Of a stretch of 12,148 bases of DNA, positions 10,969-12,148 are shown one piece after another. The position numbers and the translations under genes are program-made. Each line of letters starts with the position of its first letter. The stretch's first letter is position 1. The notes below the pieces were generated by a model. The model worked only from the letters and a program-made list of their open reading frames with translations. It made no database searches and was not told the DNA's origin. The stretch is from an uncultured Clostridia bacterium (lineage in GTDB: Bacteria > Bacillota > Clostridia > Christensenellales > UBA1242): assembly GCA_944363385.1 (NCBI GenBank), contig CALVUB010000018.1, forward strand, positions 1 to 12,148. Direction: 5' to 3'.

Positions 10969-11004
10969 GTGTATGCTTGTCAATTGATAAGCATACATTT
11001 TTTT
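10969..11004 (+). terminator. Strong intrinsic terminator after the second small gene
   Basis: GTATGCTT (10971-10978) pairs perfectly with AAGCATAC (10989-10996). The helix can extend outward (10969-10970 with 10997-10998) and inward (10979-10981 with 10986-10988) to about 13 bp around an AATT loop. A run of seven T follows (10998-11004). Confidence 0.9.
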
Positions 11005-11056
11005 CTAAGCATTTTTTAGCAAGCAATTTTTCTTTGCGTCCAAATCATTTTGAGTA

Positions 11057-11085
11057 TTGACAAAAGACAAAAAGCGGGGTAAAAT
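11057..11085 (+). promoter_or_regulatory. Sigma-A promoter of the third small membrane-protein gene
   Basis: TTGACA (11057-11062), a 17-nt spacer and TAAAAT (11080-11085). The predicted transcription start is about 14 nt before the ATG, just ahead of the AAAGGAG ribosome binding site. It shares TATTGACA and GTAAAATTT with the promoter of the second small gene. Confidence 0.8.
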
Positions 11086-11105
11086 TTGTTTACAAAGGAG
11101 AAAAT

Positions 11106-11522
11106 ATGATGGATAAACATTACAAAGGAATCACTTTACCCGCTCTGCAAAAGGAAATGGCGAAAAACGAAAGGATGATACACAAACTTAGAGATGCAAT
11201 AGACCAAGATAAAACATCTATTGCTGTTTGCACTTTAGGCACAGCTATGTCAGCGTATTTTGGTAAAATTCTTACAGAATGTGCTAGTTTCATAAAAAAT
11301 GACATAATAGTTGTCTGCGCAGTTTTAACTCGAGCATTATTGTTTTTCAAAGGGGCTTTACATTTTGTTAATTTTGTGTCTAATGCAGGAGAGCTTTCTC
11401 AAAGAGTTGCACGAGCCAAAGCGTTAAAAGAACAAAATGAAGCACTGCAAAAACAAAAGTCAGCGCAAAAACAAAAGGAAGTGCTTGAAAACTTGAGAGA
11501 ACCAGAAGAAATTGAACAATAA
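11106..11522 (+). CDS. Small two-helix membrane protein of unknown function (138 aa)
   Basis: I do not recognise this protein. A charged N-terminal helix (about 12-37, with heptad-like Leu/Met/Ile spacing) is followed by a moderately hydrophobic helix (about 39-57), a stronger one (about 66-91) and a long Ala/Lys/Gln/Glu-rich C-terminal helix (96-138) that looks like a coiled coil. Both charged ends are probably cytoplasmic. AAAGGAG (11094-11100) lies 5 nt before the first of two tandem ATG codons (11106 and 11109); either may be used. The gene stands alone, between a strong terminator upstream and a weak A/T-rich hairpin downstream, with its own promoter. Same order of helices and similar size as the two preceding small genes, suggesting a shared type of function or distant paralogy (inference). 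Confidence 0.78.
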   Translation: MMDKHYKGITLPALQKEMAKNERMIHKLRDAIDQDKTSIAVCTLGTAMSAYFGKILTECASFIKNDIIVVCAVLTRALLFFKGALHFVNFVSNAGELSQRVARAKALKEQNEALQKQKSAQKQKEVLENLREPEEIEQ

Positions 11523-11587
11523 CTCAATCTTACACTCAAAGTTTAAAGAATTTAGATAAGAGTAAAAAGAAAAAGTTGTTATATAAT

Positions 11588-11617
11588 TAGTTTTCGAAGA
11601 AAAACTATTAAATTTTT
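11588..11617 (+). terminator. Weak A/T-rich terminator candidate after the third small gene
   Basis: TAGTTTT (11588-11594) pairs with AAAACTA (11601-11607) around a 6-nt loop, followed by TTAAATTTTT. The stem has only two G-C pairs and the T-run is interrupted, so it may be leaky. The rest of 11523-11639 shows nothing else I can name. Confidence 0.4.
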
Positions 11618-11639
11618 ACTATAAGAATAGATAAAATGC

Positions 11640-11668
11640 TTGACAATGAAGAGGGTTATGGCTATAAT
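11640..11668 (+). promoter_or_regulatory. Consensus sigma-A promoter of rpsL (str operon)
   Basis: TTGACA (11640-11645), exactly 17 nt, then TATAAT (11663-11668): identical to the vegetative consensus, as expected for a strongly expressed ribosomal operon. Transcription should start near 11675, leaving about 263 nt before the rpsL start codon. Confidence 0.9.
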
Positions 11669-11674
11669 AGCGAT

Positions 11675-11937
11675 GTATGCTTCGTTGTCGGAGGCAATGC
11701 TTAGATTTCTTAAGCATAAACAAACAGCAGGTGATTTTTGATTTATTCAAAAGAGGGAAACCTTTTCCACAATCGCCGATTCACCTCGAGAGCAGTCTTG
11801 TGTTAGGTGAAGTTGCATTTCTTGCAATCGTGCTTGTTCGTGTTTTACAAAGAAAAAAGCATTTTAGCGCGACAAAGAGCTTGTCGTGCTTTTTTATCGA
11901 CAAAAAAATCTCTCGAAAGAGTTAAAAGGAGAATGTT
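11675..11937 (+). promoter_or_regulatory. Structured 5' leader of rpsL, probable transcription attenuator
   Basis: The leader contains several hairpins: ATGCTTA/TAAGCAT (11697-11703 with 11711-11717); TTTTGA/TCAAAA (11736-11741 with 11747-11752); a GAAA-tetraloop hairpin (11751-11756 with 11761-11766); TTCACCT/AGGTGAA (11780-11786 with 11805-11811); TTGCA/TGCAA (11813-11817 with 11823-11827); and an intrinsic terminator (11867-11895). TCACCT 11781-11786 can pair instead with an upstream AGGTGA (11729-11734), and the terminator's CGACAA (11870-11875) can pair with TTGTCG at 11685-11690, so alternative folds are possible. A small CTCT-CGAA-AGAG hairpin (11910-11921) precedes the ribosome binding site. 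A long leader ending in a terminator ahead of a ribosomal protein gene implies feedback control, perhaps by a ribosomal protein; the ligand is unknown. It contains no T-box AGGGTGGNACCGCG motif. An 82-codon open frame (11677-11925) runs through it but lacks a ribosome binding site and is not called as a gene. Confidence 0.65.
11867..11895 (+). terminator. Intrinsic terminator inside the rpsL leader
   Basis: GCGCGACAA (11867-11875) pairs with TTGTCGTGC (11881-11889; one G-U pair) around the loop AGAGC, followed by six T (11890-11895). It lies downstream of the rpsL promoter and 42 nt upstream of the rpsL ATG, so it would terminate rpsL transcripts unless bypassed. Confidence 0.85.
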
Positions 11938-12148
11938 ATGCCTACAATAAACCAACTTGTAAGAAAAGGAAGAGAAACTTTTGAGAAAAAATCCAAAGCT
12001 CCACTTTTGGAAGAATGTCCTCAAAAGAGAGGTGTTTGCCTTTCAGTAAGAACTGCAACACCAAAGAAGCCTAACTCAGCTCTGCGAAAAATTGCAAGAG
12101 TAAAGCTTTCAAATGGTCAAGAAGGAACTTGCTATATCCCTGGAATTG
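11938..12148 (+). CDS. rpsL: 30S ribosomal protein S12 (3' end outside the window)
   Basis: S12 is an essential protein of the 30S decoding centre, needed for accurate tRNA selection. The first 70 residues show the family pattern: [13 protein letters not shown] at the N-terminus, [31 protein letters not shown] and YIPGI. The decoding-loop lysine (Lys43, equivalent to E. coli Lys42) is present, so no classical streptomycin-resistance substitution is seen at that site. AAGGAG (11926-11931) lies 6 nt before the ATG. The gene is truncated by the window edge; rpsG, fusA and tuf would be expected to follow if the usual str operon is kept. It is headed by a consensus promoter and a terminator-containing leader. 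Confidence 0.98.
   Translation, partial: MPTINQLVRKGRETFEKKSKAPLLEECPQKRGVCLSVRTATPKKPNSALRKIARVKLSNGQEGTCYIPGI

Noticed and set aside
11673..11741. 22-codon frame (ATG 11673) starting almost at the predicted rpsL transcription start, as a possible leaderless leader peptide
   Set aside because: The position is suggestive given the two leaderless-type promoters elsewhere in the window. The peptide (MYASLSEAMLRF and so on) has no run of a regulatory amino acid, and the predicted transcription start would fall inside or after the ATG.
11721..11790. Resemblance of ACAGCAGGTGA ... CACCTCGAG to the ribosomal L10 leader
   Set aside because: The L10 leader pairs AGYAGG with CCTRCCGAGG. Here the 3' strand is TCACCTCGAG and the gene is rpsL, not rplJ. 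The likeness is short and I cannot support the family.
11677..11925. 82-codon open frame in the rpsL leader
   Set aside because: No ribosome binding site; it runs through the leader hairpins and terminator, and the peptide has no recognisable features.

Overview
The window looks like chromosome of a low-G+C, endospore-forming Firmicute, probably a Clostridia-type gut lineage. The grounds are the AT-rich sequence, strong AGGAGG-type ribosome binding sites on several genes, a full-length SpoIVA (a protein confined to endospore formers), a pcrA-ligA pair and an rpsL of Firmicute type. All supported genes lie on the + strand and the standard genetic code fits (no in-frame TGA in the long genes). 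I cannot name genus or species from this alone.

Layout. (1) 1-1830: the 3' part, perhaps all, of a large surface lipoprotein with an LTAC lipobox and a Pro/Glu/Asn-rich linker, closed by a terminator. (2) 1873-4189: a second, unrelated large lipoprotein of 748 aa with its own promoter and terminator. (3) 4190-5862: spoIVA, preceded by a sigma-E-like promoter and followed by a terminator. (4) 5885-10041: pcrA-ligA, a two-gene DNA repair/replication operon; the promoter contains a 16-bp perfect palindrome. (5) 10085-11617: three small genes of unknown function, each apparently encoding a two-helix membrane protein with charged or coiled-coil ends, and each with its own near-consensus vegetative promoter (17-nt spacer). 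The middle one is interrupted by a -1 frame change. (6) 11640-12148: a consensus promoter, a leader of about 260 nt ending in an intrinsic terminator, and the first 70 codons of rpsL (ribosomal protein S12), the normal first gene of the str operon.

How it works together. PcrA and LigA act together in DNA repair and replication, and their co-transcription is common in Firmicutes. SpoIVA builds the spore-coat basement layer and is transcribed independently. The two lipoproteins are probably displayed on the outer face of the membrane; neither matches a family I recognise. The small membrane proteins show no link in sequence to their housekeeping neighbours.

Most worth following up: the rpsL leader, which has two sets of mutually exclusive helices upstream of a terminator (an attenuation design); two promoters whose -10 box ends 6 nt before the ATG, implying leaderless mRNAs; the pcrA palindrome; and the tandem small membrane-protein cluster. 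No CRISPR array, insertion sequence, tRNA, rRNA or obvious defence system is visible.
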